Of a DNA stretch of 64,000 bases, positions 16,966-25,654 are shown in pieces. The stretch comes from Hyphomicrobium sp. CS1BSMeth3 (GTDB taxonomy: Bacteria; Pseudomonadota; Alphaproteobacteria; Rhizobiales; Hyphomicrobiaceae), in contig NZ_FPEI01000006.1 of NCBI RefSeq assembly GCF_900117415.1, forward strand, positions 2,046,001 to 2,110,000. The letters are read 5' to 3'. A model generated the notes under the pieces. The model saw nothing but the letters and a program-made list of their open reading frames with translations, made no database searches and was not told the DNA's origin. Made by a program: the position numbers and the translations under genes. Each line of letters opens with the position of its first letter. Position 1 is the stretch's first letter.

Positions 16966-18396
16966 ATGCAACACGTACGCCAGCACTATGTGAACGGCGC
17001 CTGGGTCGACCCTCTCCAGCCGAAACTGCTCGATGTGGTCGATCCCTCGACCGAGCAGGCGTTCACCCAGATTGCGGTCGGCGGCCCCGCCGATGTGGAT
17101 CGCGCCGTTGCTGCCGCGCGTGCGGCCTTCCCGTCTTTTGCCACCACCACGCGCAAGCAGCGTCTCGATCTCCTGCGCGCCATTCTCGATGCCTACAGCA
17201 AGCGTCGCGATGAGCTGGCGGGCGTGCTGTCCCAGGAAATGGGAGCCCCCCGCAAGTTCGCCTTCGAGCGCCAGACCATGACAGGCGTCAATCATCTCCT
17301 GCGGATGATCCAGGTCCTGGAAGAATACAAGTTCGAGGAGCTGCAAGGCACGACGCTCATCGCCCGCGAGCCCGTCGGCGTCGTCGGCTTCATCACGCCC
17401 TGGAACTGGCCGATCAACCAGATCGTCTGCAAGGTCGCGCCGGCCATCGCCGCCGGTTGCACCATGATTCTGAAGCCGAGCGAGGTGGCGCCGCTCAATG
17501 CCGTCATCTGGTCCGAGGTGATGCATGAGGCCCGCGTTCCCGCAGGCGTCTATAACATGCTGCAAGGCGAGGGTGGCGTCGTCGGCGCTGCCATGTCGGC
17601 ACACCCCGATATCGACATGATGTCGTTCACGGGCTCGACGCGCGCGGGCATCCTGGTGGCCCAGGCTGCAGCAACCACCGTCAAGCGCGTTGCGCAGGAG
17701 CTTGGCGGCAAATCCGCGAACATTCTTCTGCCCGACGTCGACTTCAATACGGCGGTGACGAAGGGCGTGCTCGGCATGATGGGTAACAGCGGGCAGTCGT
17801 GCAATGCGCCGACCCGCATGTTCGTCCCCGCCGATCGGCACGAAGAGGTGAAGGCGATCGCCAAGGCGGCGGCCGAAACCGTCATCGTCGGGCCTGTGAG
17901 CGACGAGCGCACCACTATCGGTCCCGTCGTCAACGAGACCCAGTTCAACAAGATCCAGCGTCTGATCGAGGCTGGCATCAAGGAAGGCGCGGAGCTCGTG
18001 ACTGGCGGCCCGGGCCGCCCCGAGAACTGCAACCGCGGCTACTTCGTGCGGCCGACCGTCTTCGCGAACGTGCGCAACGACATGACGATCGCCCGCGAGG
18101 AGATCTTCGGACCGGTGTTGTCGATCCTGCCCTACAAAGACGAGGCGGAAGCCGTCAAGCTGGCGAACGACACGGTCTACGGTCTTGCTGCCTACGTGCA
18201 GTCCTCGAATATCGATCATGCGCGCAAGGTCGCCGCGCAGATGCGCGCCGGCAACGTCCACTTGAACTATCCCATGCAGGACACTGCGGCACCGTTCGGC
18301 GGCTACAAGCAGTCGGGCAATGGCCGCGAGTACGGCAAGTGGGCGCTCGACGAGTTCTGCGAGATCAAGGCCGTCATTGGCTATCAGGCCGCCTGA
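16966..18396 (+). CDS. NAD(P)-dependent aldehyde dehydrogenase
   Basis: A 476-residue aldehyde dehydrogenase superfamily enzyme that oxidises aldehydes to acids. The coenzyme-site PWNWP lies at residues 145-149 with Asn147 as oxyanion residue, the catalytic base Glu245 is in QELGGKS, and the nucleophile Cys279 is in GNSGQSCNAPTR. The conserved C-terminal motif appears as PFGGYKQSGNGREYG. ATG 16966 has a clear GGAGG site. The spelling GQSCNAPTR is that of the branch that includes uncharacterised AldA-like enzymes. Closeness to speG hints at polyamine-derived aldehydes but the genes are divergent, so substrate is unknown. Confidence 0.9.
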   Translation: MQHVRQHYVNGAWVDPLQPKLLDVVDPSTEQAFTQIAVGGPADVDRAVAAARAAFPSFATTTRKQRLDLLRAILDAYSKRRDELAGVLSQEMGAPRKFAFERQTMTGVNHLLRMIQVLEEYKFEELQGTTLIAREPVGVVGFITPWNWPINQIVCKVAPAIAAGCTMILKPSEVAPLNAVIWSEVMHEARVPAGVYNMLQGEGGVVGAAMSAHPDIDMMSFTGSTRAGILVAQAAATTVKRVAQELGGKSANILLPDVDFNTAVTKGVLGMMGNSGQSCNAPTRMFVPADRHEEVKAIAKAAAETVIVGPVSDERTTIGPVVNETQFNKIQRLIEAGIKEGAELVTGGPGRPENCNRGYFVRPTVFANVRNDMTIAREEIFGPVLSILPYKDEAEAVKLANDTVYGLAAYVQSSNIDHARKVAAQMRAGNVHLNYPMQDTAAPFGGYKQSGNGREYGKWALDEFCEIKAVIGYQAA

Positions 18397-18416
18397 TCCG
18401 ACTGACGATCAGTACA

Positions 18417-18446
18417 CCGATGCGGCTTGCTTGCGGGCCGCATCGG
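18417..18446 (+). terminator. Strong hairpin after the aldehyde dehydrogenase gene
   Basis: A perfect 10-bp stem (CCGATGCGGC 18417-18426, GCCGCATCGG 18437-18446) with a 10-nt loop starts 21 bp after the stop codon. A short G+U tract (GTTCGTC) follows instead of a full U-run. Confidence 0.6.
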
Positions 18447-18753
18447 GTTCGTCTGCCGAGCTCGACAGAATGCGCCGCGTGCCAATGTCCGAGTAGAAGC
18501 CGCGGGGCTCCGAGAATTTCCGTCAGCCTGCAGAGCAGAACAGCCTTCGAGCGGCAGAGCGAAGACCTCCCCTTGTAAAATTCGCCGAAGTCTGGCTCCT
18601 TCCACACTTGGGCGTTCGGTCCGGCCCGAAACGCTCTTCGACGGCTCTGGTTTTTCGAGCCCTGGGGAACACGAGCGGCTATGACTGTCGTCAGTGACAT
18701 AAGACCGTCGCGAATCTCGGCGACACTACACGGTTAGGCCGCATCGAGATCAC
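18447..18753. other. Intergenic region before the STAS gene
   Basis: About 300 bp without a supported gene. A 108-codon minus-strand frame here has no ribosome site or recognisable family and runs across the hairpin and into the 3' end of the dehydrogenase gene, so I do not call it. The right end must hold the promoter of the STAS/RsbW pair. A GGAAC near 18666 recalls the -35 of EcfG promoters, but no proper CGTT is found at the right distance. Confidence 0.5.
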
Positions 18754-19104
18754 ATGGGGATGGATATGCGTTTGGAACAGACGTCACTGCCGGACAATAT
18801 TTTGCTGGTGAAGCTTATAGGGCCGCTCGACATCGCAGGTGCCGGCGAAGTCGACATGCCATTCAGTGTGCTCTCCGGCAAGCACGACAAGGTCATTGTC
18901 GATCTCGCGGGCGTAACCTTCCTCGCGTCGATCGGCATACGCGTCCTCGTGAAGGCGGCGCGAGCCGTCAACGGCAGAAAAGGCCGGTTCGTTGTTTTCG
19001 GTCCGACAGAGGATGCGCGCAAGGTTTTGCGCTCGACTGGCATCGACACCATGATTCCGGTCGTAGCGGATCAGACAGCCGCAATCAGCGAGTGCGCTAA
19101 ATGA
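18754..19104 (+). CDS. STAS-domain anti-sigma factor antagonist (RsbV/SpoIIAA-like)
   Basis: A 116-residue single STAS domain. The phosphorylatable Ser59 is in VTFLASIGIRVLV, the usual position for antagonists that are switched off by phosphorylation and back on by a PP2C phosphatase. The gene overlaps the next one by 4 bp (ATGA), and the next gene encodes the expected RsbW-like kinase. A CHASE2-PP2C phosphatase is encoded convergently just downstream, so the three make a complete partner-switching set. The final target (sigma factor or other) is not in view. Confidence 0.87.
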   Translation: MGMDMRLEQTSLPDNILLVKLIGPLDIAGAGEVDMPFSVLSGKHDKVIVDLAGVTFLASIGIRVLVKAARAVNGRKGRFVVFGPTEDARKVLRSTGIDTMIPVVADQTAAISECAK

Positions 19105-19511
19105 GCTTGGCGGGTTGGATCCGCCTGTCTCCTACAGCCGCCGAAGTTTCGCGGTTCAATGATTGGTTCGATCGCAGATGTGCCGCTAGCGACATCGAGA
19201 AGTCGCTGGCGGCTGATATGAAGCTCTGCATCAATGAAGTTCTGGCGAACTTCATCAGCTACGGCTTCAAGAACACAGCCAATCCATCGATTGTCGTCAA
19301 TGTATGGCTGCGCCCGGGCCGCGCAGTCGCGCGAATATTCGACAACGGCACCTACTTCGATTTCAGAAAGTGGGAGCGACCTGCCGACCGTGACCTGCCG
19401 ACGGCCGAGCCAGGCGGGTACGGCATTGCGCTTATAAAGGAGCGCGCCAGCCGGATTTGCTATGGCCGGTTCTGCGGCGTCAACCGGCTCAAAATCATCT
19501 GCGAAGCCTGA
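19101..19511 (+). CDS. RsbW-like anti-sigma factor / serine kinase (HATPase_c_2)
   Basis: A 136-residue GHKL-fold ATPase. The N box is CINEVLANFISYGF (with the Glu and Asn needed for Mg-ATP), the G1 region is IFDNGTYFDF, and the G2 region is GGYGIALIKERASRI. It should phosphorylate the STAS protein encoded in front of it, and bind an effector when the STAS protein is phosphorylated. The 4-bp overlap with the STAS gene implies coupled synthesis. No sigma factor gene is adjacent, so the effector may be encoded elsewhere or may not be a sigma factor. Confidence 0.85.
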   Translation: MSLAGWIRLSPTAAEVSRFNDWFDRRCAASDIEKSLAADMKLCINEVLANFISYGFKNTANPSIVVNVWLRPGRAVARIFDNGTYFDFRKWERPADRDLPTAEPGGYGIALIKERASRICYGRFCGVNRLKIICEA

Positions 19512-19554
19512 AGCAGCGGGCTCAAAATTCCCCTCGCCCCGATGACCCGACGCT

Positions 19555-21651
19555 TCAGCCCCTGAAGCACAATGCGACGCAGGTGATATCGTCGGACTGT
19601 TCGGTTCCAGCCGAGAAGCGCGCAACCTCACCCGTGAGCGCTTCGACAATCCCCGCGGCGCTCGTGTGCGGCCGGCGTGCCAAGACATCCAAGATGCGGT
19701 CGCTACCGAAGATGCGACCATCCATATCGAAGGCCTCGGTGATCCCGTCCGACAGCAGCAGGATAGCGTCACCGGCCGCGAGATCGCGCGACGCCGTCGG
19801 ATATTCCGCCACGTCGATGAGACCGATGGCCGGTCCCATGTATCCCAGGCGCTCGAGCGAACCAGAAGCGGTGAGCAGCACGGCGTCGTCGTGACCGCCG
19901 CTCGAGAATGTCAGAACGCCGGTCGCGAGATCGAGCACGACGTAGAAGATCGTAACGAACATGCCCTCGGGATTGTCCCGCGCCAGGATAGCGTTCACCT
20001 TGGACAGCACCACGCCGGGCTCTTCATGCTCGAAGGCGACCGTGCGCAGGACCGTTCGCGAGACGCTCATGAACAGAGCGGCGGGCACGCCTTTGCCCGA
20101 GACATCTCCGACCGCAACCCCGACCTTCGTGTCACCGATCAGGAAGTAGTCGTAGAAGTCTCCCCCGACAGCCCGAGCAGGCTTCATGATCGCGGAGATA
20201 TCGAACTTGCTGGCGGACGGCCCAGCGAGATCCTCTTTCGGCAGAAAAGTGCGCTGGATCTGAGCTGCGGCTTCCATCTCGCGCGCAATGCGCTGCAGTT
20301 CTTTCCGCCCGCGATTGCGCTCGCGTTCGGCCTCGTAATAGAGGTATCCGCTGCCGATGACATAGACGACAGAGCTCGTCATGATCGGATACACAGCATC
20401 AAGCAGCACGCCCTGCGAGAACAGCCACAAGCTCCCGAGCGACAATAAGAGAACGCTGGCAAAGCCGACGGCCGCCGAGACGCGGGCACCCCAAAGGTAG
20501 GCCAATAGGGCCAGGCCCAGCGACGAGACGACCGCGAGAACGATCTCTATTCCCACTGCGTAGTCAGGCCGGACAAGCAGGCGCCCGGAGAGCAGTTGCT
20601 CGAGTGCCTGCGCATTGATCTCGACGCCGGCAATCACCGGGTCCAGGGGCGTGGCGCGGAGATCGAGCAATCCCGGCGCGCTCGTGCCGACCACGGCGAT
20701 CCGCCCATCGAGACTGCCTTTCGGCACTCTGCCCGCAAGCACATCGCCGGCCGAAATCGAGCGTGCGGGATCATGCCGAGAGAACCAGAGCCACACCTGG
20801 CCGTCCCGATCCGTCGGAACGATGGTCTTGCCGATAGCGACCGTGGTGATCCCGCGATCTCCCACGAACCCGCCGTCGCCGGCTGAGCGGACGCCCAATG
20901 TTTTTGTGCCATTGAAGACGCGAAACGCGTCCGCGACGAGAGAGGGATAGAGTTGCCCGGATATGCCGACGACGAGCGGAATGCGTCGCAGGATCTGGTC
21001 GTGATCCGGAAACCAGTTCAAGACGCCAATGCCCGCCGCGCCCTTCTCGAGCACGGCGAGATTGCCGGAGACACCGGCAAAGCTCGGCACCAAGCCGACG
21101 ACGTTCTCGCCAACGGTTGCGAAGGATGCCTTAGGCCCAGGCGGAGCTTCGCCTACGTGCGATGTGCCGATGACGCCAAGCACCGTCGGATGTGCGGCAA
21201 TGGCTTTGCTGAAGATATCGTCGGGTGCTTCCTTCTCAGCCAGCGCGCTCAGAAAGGGCGCCAGTTCGGGTGCTTCCCGCAATGCTTTCGGAATGTGATC
21301 GAGAGGTCCAGGCGTTGCGCCCGGAAAAACGATATCGAACACCACAACGCGCACGCCTGCAGATGCGAGGCGCTCCGAGAGCTGAGCGAGAAGTTCCCGG
21401 CGCCAAGGCCAAGGCCCGAACTCCTTCATCGATCGCTCGTCGATATCGATGACGCGAACCGGATAGCTCGGGTCGATCGCACGCGGCAGGGTTTGTTGAA
21501 GAATGTCGAAGCCGAGGAGCCGCAGGCGCGTCATGAAGCCCGGATCGGCTTGCCGCACTGCAGCACACGCCGCTATGGCCGCTACGATGATCAACCAGTA
21601 AGTGGCGCTCACGCTCAGTCGGCGCGCGCCGGGTCGTCCTCCATGTAGCAT
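19555..21651 (-). CDS. CHASE2 sensor with PP2C (SpoIIE-like) serine phosphatase
   Basis: A 698-residue membrane protein. A first helix near residues 13-32 is followed by a periplasmic CHASE2 domain (about 36-360, with VRVIDIDERSMKEFGPWPWRRELLAQL and a VVGTSAPGLLDLRATPL block), three more helices to ~450, a linker with EMEAAAQIQRTFLPK, and a PP2C domain from ~480. Metal-binding Asp residues appear in VGGDFYDY, AVGDVSGKG, LLLSDGITEA and SDDITCVAL. It probably dephosphorylates the STAS protein in response to an envelope signal. It converges on the STAS/RsbW pair with 43 bp between stops, and the FecR-domain gene is divergent 85 bp away. Confidence 0.88.
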   Translation of the reverse strand: MLHGGRPGARRLSVSATYWLIIVAAIAACAAVRQADPGFMTRLRLLGFDILQQTLPRAIDPSYPVRVIDIDERSMKEFGPWPWRRELLAQLSERLASAGVRVVVFDIVFPGATPGPLDHIPKALREAPELAPFLSALAEKEAPDDIFSKAIAAHPTVLGVIGTSHVGEAPPGPKASFATVGENVVGLVPSFAGVSGNLAVLEKGAAGIGVLNWFPDHDQILRRIPLVVGISGQLYPSLVADAFRVFNGTKTLGVRSAGDGGFVGDRGITTVAIGKTIVPTDRDGQVWLWFSRHDPARSISAGDVLAGRVPKGSLDGRIAVVGTSAPGLLDLRATPLDPVIAGVEINAQALEQLLSGRLLVRPDYAVGIEIVLAVVSSLGLALLAYLWGARVSAAVGFASVLLLSLGSLWLFSQGVLLDAVYPIMTSSVVYVIGSGYLYYEAERERNRGRKELQRIAREMEAAAQIQRTFLPKEDLAGPSASKFDISAIMKPARAVGGDFYDYFLIGDTKVGVAVGDVSGKGVPAALFMSVSRTVLRTVAFEHEEPGVVLSKVNAILARDNPEGMFVTIFYVVLDLATGVLTFSSGGHDDAVLLTASGSLERLGYMGPAIGLIDVAEYPTASRDLAAGDAILLLSDGITEAFDMDGRIFGSDRILDVLARRPHTSAAGIVEALTGEVARFSAGTEQSDDITCVALCFRG

Positions 21652-21736
21652 GCGTTCAGGACACCCGTAGAAAAGCCCCAGCCTGCATGGTACATCTTCC
21701 GCTTCTGTTCGGGAACTCGGCTTCGGATCATCCTTT

Positions 21737-22540
21737 ATGGACTGTATTGGTAGGCCCGGCGCGTGCGGTCATGCGCGGCGCATCATACTCACGGCTGTAC
21801 TCTCGGGAATATTTGGGTCGGCGGCATTGGCGCAGACGCCTGCGCAAGAGGTTGGCACCGCGATCGTCATCAAGCGGCAGGTCCTGGCAACGCTCGGCGA
21901 TGACAAGCGCGACCTGCGCGAAGGGGGCCGAGTTCATCGGAACGAGCTTCTGGAGACGGGCGACCAGGCCCAGGCCGAGCTCAGGCTGGACGACCAGACG
22001 AAGCTTGCCCTCGGGCCGAATGCCGGCTTGAAGCTCGACGAGTTCGTCATTGGCAAATCGGGTGGCGTGACGACGATCGGCGTCAATTTCGTCAAGGGCA
22101 CGTTCCGGTTCATCACCGGCTCCCAGAAGAAGGATGCCTACAAAATCCAGACCCCTTCCGCGACCATCGGCGTGCGGGGGACGGTCTTCGACGTATATGT
22201 GGACGGGAGCGGGGATACGCTCGTCCTCCTGCATCATGGTGCGGTCGATATCTGCACCAGGAACAGCACGTGCCGGCGGCACAATTCAGTAGGGCGCATC
22301 ATCCACGCCACGATGGCGGGCGCTCTCTCCAATCCGATAAAGTTCTCGCAAGGCTTGATCCCCGGTGTTCTAGGGGTCGGCGCTGCATTCCCCTTCGTTG
22401 GAAAAGCACTGCGCATCGACCCCGTGAGAAGGCTGAGAACCTCAGCCATCGTCGAGCGCCCCATCAGCAAAACCGGCAAGGCCGTGACCAAAGGCACACG
22501 CGATATCGGTCGCACGTTCCGCAAGGTCATACCCTTCTGA
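21737..22540 (+). CDS. Exported FecR-domain protein
   Basis: A 267-residue protein with an N-terminal signal or anchor segment (residues ~15-33, ending AALAQ) and a FecR domain: GDQAQAELRLDDQTKLALGPNAGLKLDEFVI, then TPSATIGVRGTVFDVYVDGSGDTLVLLHHGAVDIC. Such proteins without a sigma/anti-sigma pair often neighbour CHASE2 receptors, and here the CHASE2-PP2C gene is divergent. A likely role is a periplasmic ligand or partner for CHASE2; this is inferred from repeated co-occurrence known to me, not from a motif. Two Cys (DICTRNSTC) could form a disulfide. Confidence 0.75.
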   Translation: MDCIGRPGACGHARRIILTAVLSGIFGSAALAQTPAQEVGTAIVIKRQVLATLGDDKRDLREGGRVHRNELLETGDQAQAELRLDDQTKLALGPNAGLKLDEFVIGKSGGVTTIGVNFVKGTFRFITGSQKKDAYKIQTPSATIGVRGTVFDVYVDGSGDTLVLLHHGAVDICTRNSTCRRHNSVGRIIHATMAGALSNPIKFSQGLIPGVLGVGAAFPFVGKALRIDPVRRLRTSAIVERPISKTGKAVTKGTRDIGRTFRKVIPF

Positions 22541-22562
22541 CGCAATGCAGAATGCGGGCTTG

Positions 22563-22579
22563 GGTCGCGCTTCGCGACC
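22563..22579 (+). terminator. Small hairpin after the FecR-domain gene
   Basis: Perfect 7-bp stem GGTCGCG / CGCGACC with a 3-nt loop, 23 bp after the stop. There is no U-run. Confidence 0.35.
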
Positions 22580-22623
22580 ACCTCCGATTTCACCAAATAG
22601 GTTGGACAAAAAACATTCAAGAG

Positions 22624-22652
22624 GCGCCCGGCGGTCTTCGCACTCCGGGCGC
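22624..22652 (+). terminator. Leader hairpin before the permease-ATPase-like fusion gene
   Basis: Perfect 8-bp stem GCGCCCGG (22624-22631) and CCGGGCGC (22645-22652), just 24 bp before the proposed start codon and preceded by an A-run at about 22610-22616. It could end a transcript on either strand or regulate the downstream gene from its leader. Confidence 0.4.
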
Positions 22653-22675
22653 TTCAACAGTGAAGTGGGGAGGAA

Positions 22676-24484
22676 GTGGTGGAGCAGGGGGCGAAAGCTT
22701 CGCAGGCGCGGCTCGTACGCCGGGCAGGCGAAGTCTGGTCACATCTGAAGTCACGCGCGCGTGTCGGCAAACCGGAGCCGGCCTCTGAGGCTGACGCCAG
22801 GAAGCCGGCGGCCTTGGTCTATGGTGTCGAGGAACGGCCGCCGACGCAGGTCATCTGGCTCAGTGCGCTGCAGCAAGTGGCCATATCGTCCATCTACATG
22901 ATCTATCCCCTGATCCTGGCGCATCAGGCCGGGCTCGGCACGCACCAGATCATCAACCTCCTGCAGCTCGGCTGCATTGCATTGGGCATAGCCGCTCTGC
23001 TGCAAGCGCTCCCGCGCGGTCCCGTCGGCAGCCGGCTCCTGGCACCCTCGTCTTTCACGGGCATCTACTTCGCCTCGTCTCTGGTCGCCGTCAAAGCCGG
23101 TGGCATGCCCCTGGTGTGGGGCATGACGATTTTCGCAGGGATCATGGAGATTGCCTTCTCGCTTGTGTGGAAGCGGCTGCGCGCACTCGTTCCACCCGAA
23201 ACGGCCGGGCTCGTCGTCTTCTTCATCGGCAGCATCATAGCTCTTGCTGCGTGTCGGATGCTCGCAGACGGGCCGGCTGGCGGCGCCACTTCGGCAGAGT
23301 GGATTATCACCGGGATCATCGTCGCATTGATGGTGACCATCAATGTTTGGAGCAGGAGTGGCGTAGCCATCTACTGCGTCGTGATAGGCATGGTCGCCGG
23401 TTATCTTGCTTCGCTCTGGTCCGGCCTGATCACGCGCGCACACCTGCAACCCCTCCTCGAGCTTCCTTTGATGTCGGTGCCGAACGTTTCCGGAATCTCC
23501 TGGGCATTCGAGTGGTCGATGGTGCTGCCATTTGCGATTACGGCACTTGCGGCAGCCATGAGCGCGACCGCAGTGTTGACGGCCGTACAAAGATTGACGG
23601 ATGCCGACTGGGTTCGCCCGGAAATGTCATCCATTGGCCGGGGTGTCCTCGGCGATGGCATCGCCACGGCATTCTCCGGTCTTCTTGGTGCCTACGGCCT
23701 TACCCTTTCCAATGCCAATGCCGGTGTGATGGCCGCGACGGGGGTCGCCAGTCGACGCATCGCCTTCGCGATTGCCGCGATACTGGCGGTGATCGCGTTG
23801 CAGCCGCGCCTTCTCGGCATTCTGACGCTCATGCCGAAGCCTGTGATGGCGGCCGCCATGCTCTTCACATCGGCCTTCATCATGATCAGCGGCATTCAGA
23901 TCATAACGACGCGGGTTCTGGACAGTCGTCGCACGCTGGTTATCGGCATGGGGATTTCCACGTTCTTCGGCGTCACAGTCTATCCATCCGCCTTTTCCGG
24001 CGCGCCACATTGGGCGCAGCCCATCGTCACCACTCCCCTGGTGCTGGCGACACTCGTTGCGCTCGCCCTGAATCTCGTATTCAGGATCGGCATCAAGAAG
24101 CGCGTGACGATGACGATCGATGCGCAAAGCCCCGCTCTGCGCGATGTCACTGCGTTCATCGAACGGTGCGCGGGCGTATGGGGCGCCAGGCGCGACGTGA
24201 CCAATCGCGTCGAGTTCGCCGTTCAACAGTCCCTCGAGGCAATAATCGCCTACTGCGACGCCAAAGGCCCGATCAAGATCGAGCTGAGCTTCGATGAATT
24301 CGTCATCGGCGCCGACATCACCTATGACGGCAAGTCGATGGAGTTTCCAGCCGAGGCGCCGGGCAAGGAGGAGTTGTTCGAAAGCGAACAGGGCTATCCG
24401 CGCCTCGCCGGCTTCTTGATAAGGCAACATACGGACCGACGCCTGCAGATCAAAGGCGGCGTGCGCCTGCTGTTCGATCACTGA
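22676..24484 (+). CDS. SLC23/NCS2 nucleobase permease fused to a degenerate RsbW-like domain
   Basis: A 602-residue protein. Residues ~1-55 are polar, ~58-465 are an NCS2/SLC23 transporter (about 12-14 helices; starts WLSALQQVAISSIYMIYPL; NAT-like signature N-A-G-V-M-A-A-T-G near 345). Residues 474-602 form a soluble tail that resembles the GHKL fold of RsbW: RVEFAVQQSLEAIIAYC aligns with the N box of the neighbouring RsbW-like protein, and DITYDGKSMEF with G1. The catalytic Glu and the Mg-binding Asn of the N box are replaced (Gln and Ala) and the G2 glycines are mostly lost, so it probably does not hydrolyse ATP. Start is GTG 22676 or GTG 22679, with GGGGAGG just before; the second has better spacing. 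Known members transport purines, pyrimidines or ascorbate; the substrate here is open. Confidence 0.75.
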   Translation: MVEQGAKASQARLVRRAGEVWSHLKSRARVGKPEPASEADARKPAALVYGVEERPPTQVIWLSALQQVAISSIYMIYPLILAHQAGLGTHQIINLLQLGCIALGIAALLQALPRGPVGSRLLAPSSFTGIYFASSLVAVKAGGMPLVWGMTIFAGIMEIAFSLVWKRLRALVPPETAGLVVFFIGSIIALAACRMLADGPAGGATSAEWIITGIIVALMVTINVWSRSGVAIYCVVIGMVAGYLASLWSGLITRAHLQPLLELPLMSVPNVSGISWAFEWSMVLPFAITALAAAMSATAVLTAVQRLTDADWVRPEMSSIGRGVLGDGIATAFSGLLGAYGLTLSNANAGVMAATGVASRRIAFAIAAILAVIALQPRLLGILTLMPKPVMAAAMLFTSAFIMISGIQIITTRVLDSRRTLVIGMGISTFFGVTVYPSAFSGAPHWAQPIVTTPLVLATLVALALNLVFRIGIKKRVTMTIDAQSPALRDVTAFIERCAGVWGARRDVTNRVEFAVQQSLEAIIAYCDAKGPIKIELSFDEFVIGADITYDGKSMEFPAEAPGKEELFESEQGYPRLAGFLIRQHTDRRLQIKGGVRLLFDH

Positions 24485-24741
24485 GGGCACATCTGCAGTT
24501 GCCGGCACCTTTGACCGGTCAGGCTTTCCGCCTTTCGCAAGATCTGTTCGGCGCGAAGCTGTGGCAGCGAATGCGCCGCGGGCGACCGCGTCGCGAGCCC
24601 ACTTTCGCCGCCATTGACACAAGCGATTGATTTTTAAGCGTTTGGCCAACGCATGATCAGCCGCCATCGGTGGTTGAATTTGCGGGCATGGTAGCTTAGG
24701 TGTCGCAGTGGATGTCCGGACAGAAAGGAGCGCCACTCGAC

Positions 24742-25632
24742 ATGGCAGGGAGACTGACGGCTGAACGTCCGAGAAGGCTGTTGCTTGCAACGGATCTCAG
24801 CGCTCGGTCCGATCGGGCACTCGATCGAGCTACGCAGCTCGCCAATCAGTGGGATGCAGAGCTGATCGTCGTCCATGCCTTGGAAGAGCCGCCGGTGAGC
24901 GACGTCGCACCGTCATGGCATCGTCGGGCGGATGTGAGGGCGACGGCGGAGGCGCGGGCACGCCAGGAAATACACGCGACGAACCCGGCTGCTCGCGTGG
25001 TGGTCGAGGCGGGGCAGCCTGGAGAAGTCATTCTCCGCACAGCCGAAGCACAGGGCTGCGATCTGATTGTCGTTGGCATTGCGCGAGACGAGCTTCTCGG
25101 CCGCGTATTTCTCGGCAGCACGGTCGATTGCCTGCTGCAGCGTGCGCACGCTCCAGTGCTCGTGGTTCGCCGGCGCGCGCGCCAGCCTTACAGCTCGATC
25201 GTCGTCGCCACTGATTTCTCCGAGCCCTCCGGTCAAGCACTCGAGACAGCCGCATCGCTGTTTGCGCCGGCGGCGATCAAGCTCTTTCATGCCTATCGCC
25301 CGCCGATGTCCGGGCTCGTAAGCGACCCGGCCGCCTATCGCCAGCAGTTCAAGGAAAGCGTCGCGAAGGAGGCGCAAGAATTTCTTGCGATGCGCAACGT
25401 CTCAGGGGTGACAGGTGTTTCGCGGGAGATCATGCTCGAGTACGGAGATCCGGATCGCGTGCTGCGCGACTATGTCGAAGAGAAGTCGATTGATCTCGTG
25501 GTGGCAGGCACTCATGGGCGAAGCGCCCTCATGGACGTCCTGATCGGCAGCGTTGCCAAGAATCTGGTGACGACATTGCCCTGCGATACACTTCTGGTCC
25601 GCTCTGTGGTTGGCTCGGCATCGGGCGCGTGA
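24742..25632 (+). CDS. Tandem universal stress protein (two UspA domains)
   Basis: A 296-residue cytosolic protein of two UspA folds. The first (residues ~10-145) starts RRLLLATDLSARSDRALD and ends with an ATP-loop-like GRVFLGSTVDCLL. The second (~150-290) starts SIVVATDFSEPSGQALE and has GTHGRSALMDVLIGSVAKNL, the G-2X-G-9X-G(S/T) pattern of ATP-binding members. ATG 24742 has AAAGGAGCG upstream, so I prefer it to the start at 24700. A PtsN-like gene follows after 22 bp, probably in one transcript. Confidence 0.88.
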   Translation: MAGRLTAERPRRLLLATDLSARSDRALDRATQLANQWDAELIVVHALEEPPVSDVAPSWHRRADVRATAEARARQEIHATNPAARVVVEAGQPGEVILRTAEAQGCDLIVVGIARDELLGRVFLGSTVDCLLQRAHAPVLVVRRRARQPYSSIVVATDFSEPSGQALETAASLFAPAAIKLFHAYRPPMSGLVSDPAAYRQQFKESVAKEAQEFLAMRNVSGVTGVSREIMLEYGDPDRVLRDYVEEKSIDLVVAGTHGRSALMDVLIGSVAKNLVTTLPCDTLLVRSVVGSASGA

Positions 25633-25654
25633 ATACTTCGTCCAGGAGGCGAAT

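Noticed and set aside
16963-18261. A 432-codon minus-strand frame opposite the aldehyde dehydrogenase
   Set aside because: The plus-strand protein has all catalytic motifs; the antisense frame has no family-like sequence.
18374-18700. A 108-codon minus-strand frame before the STAS gene
   Set aside because: It runs through the strong hairpin and into the end of the dehydrogenase gene, with no recognisable motif or ribosome site.
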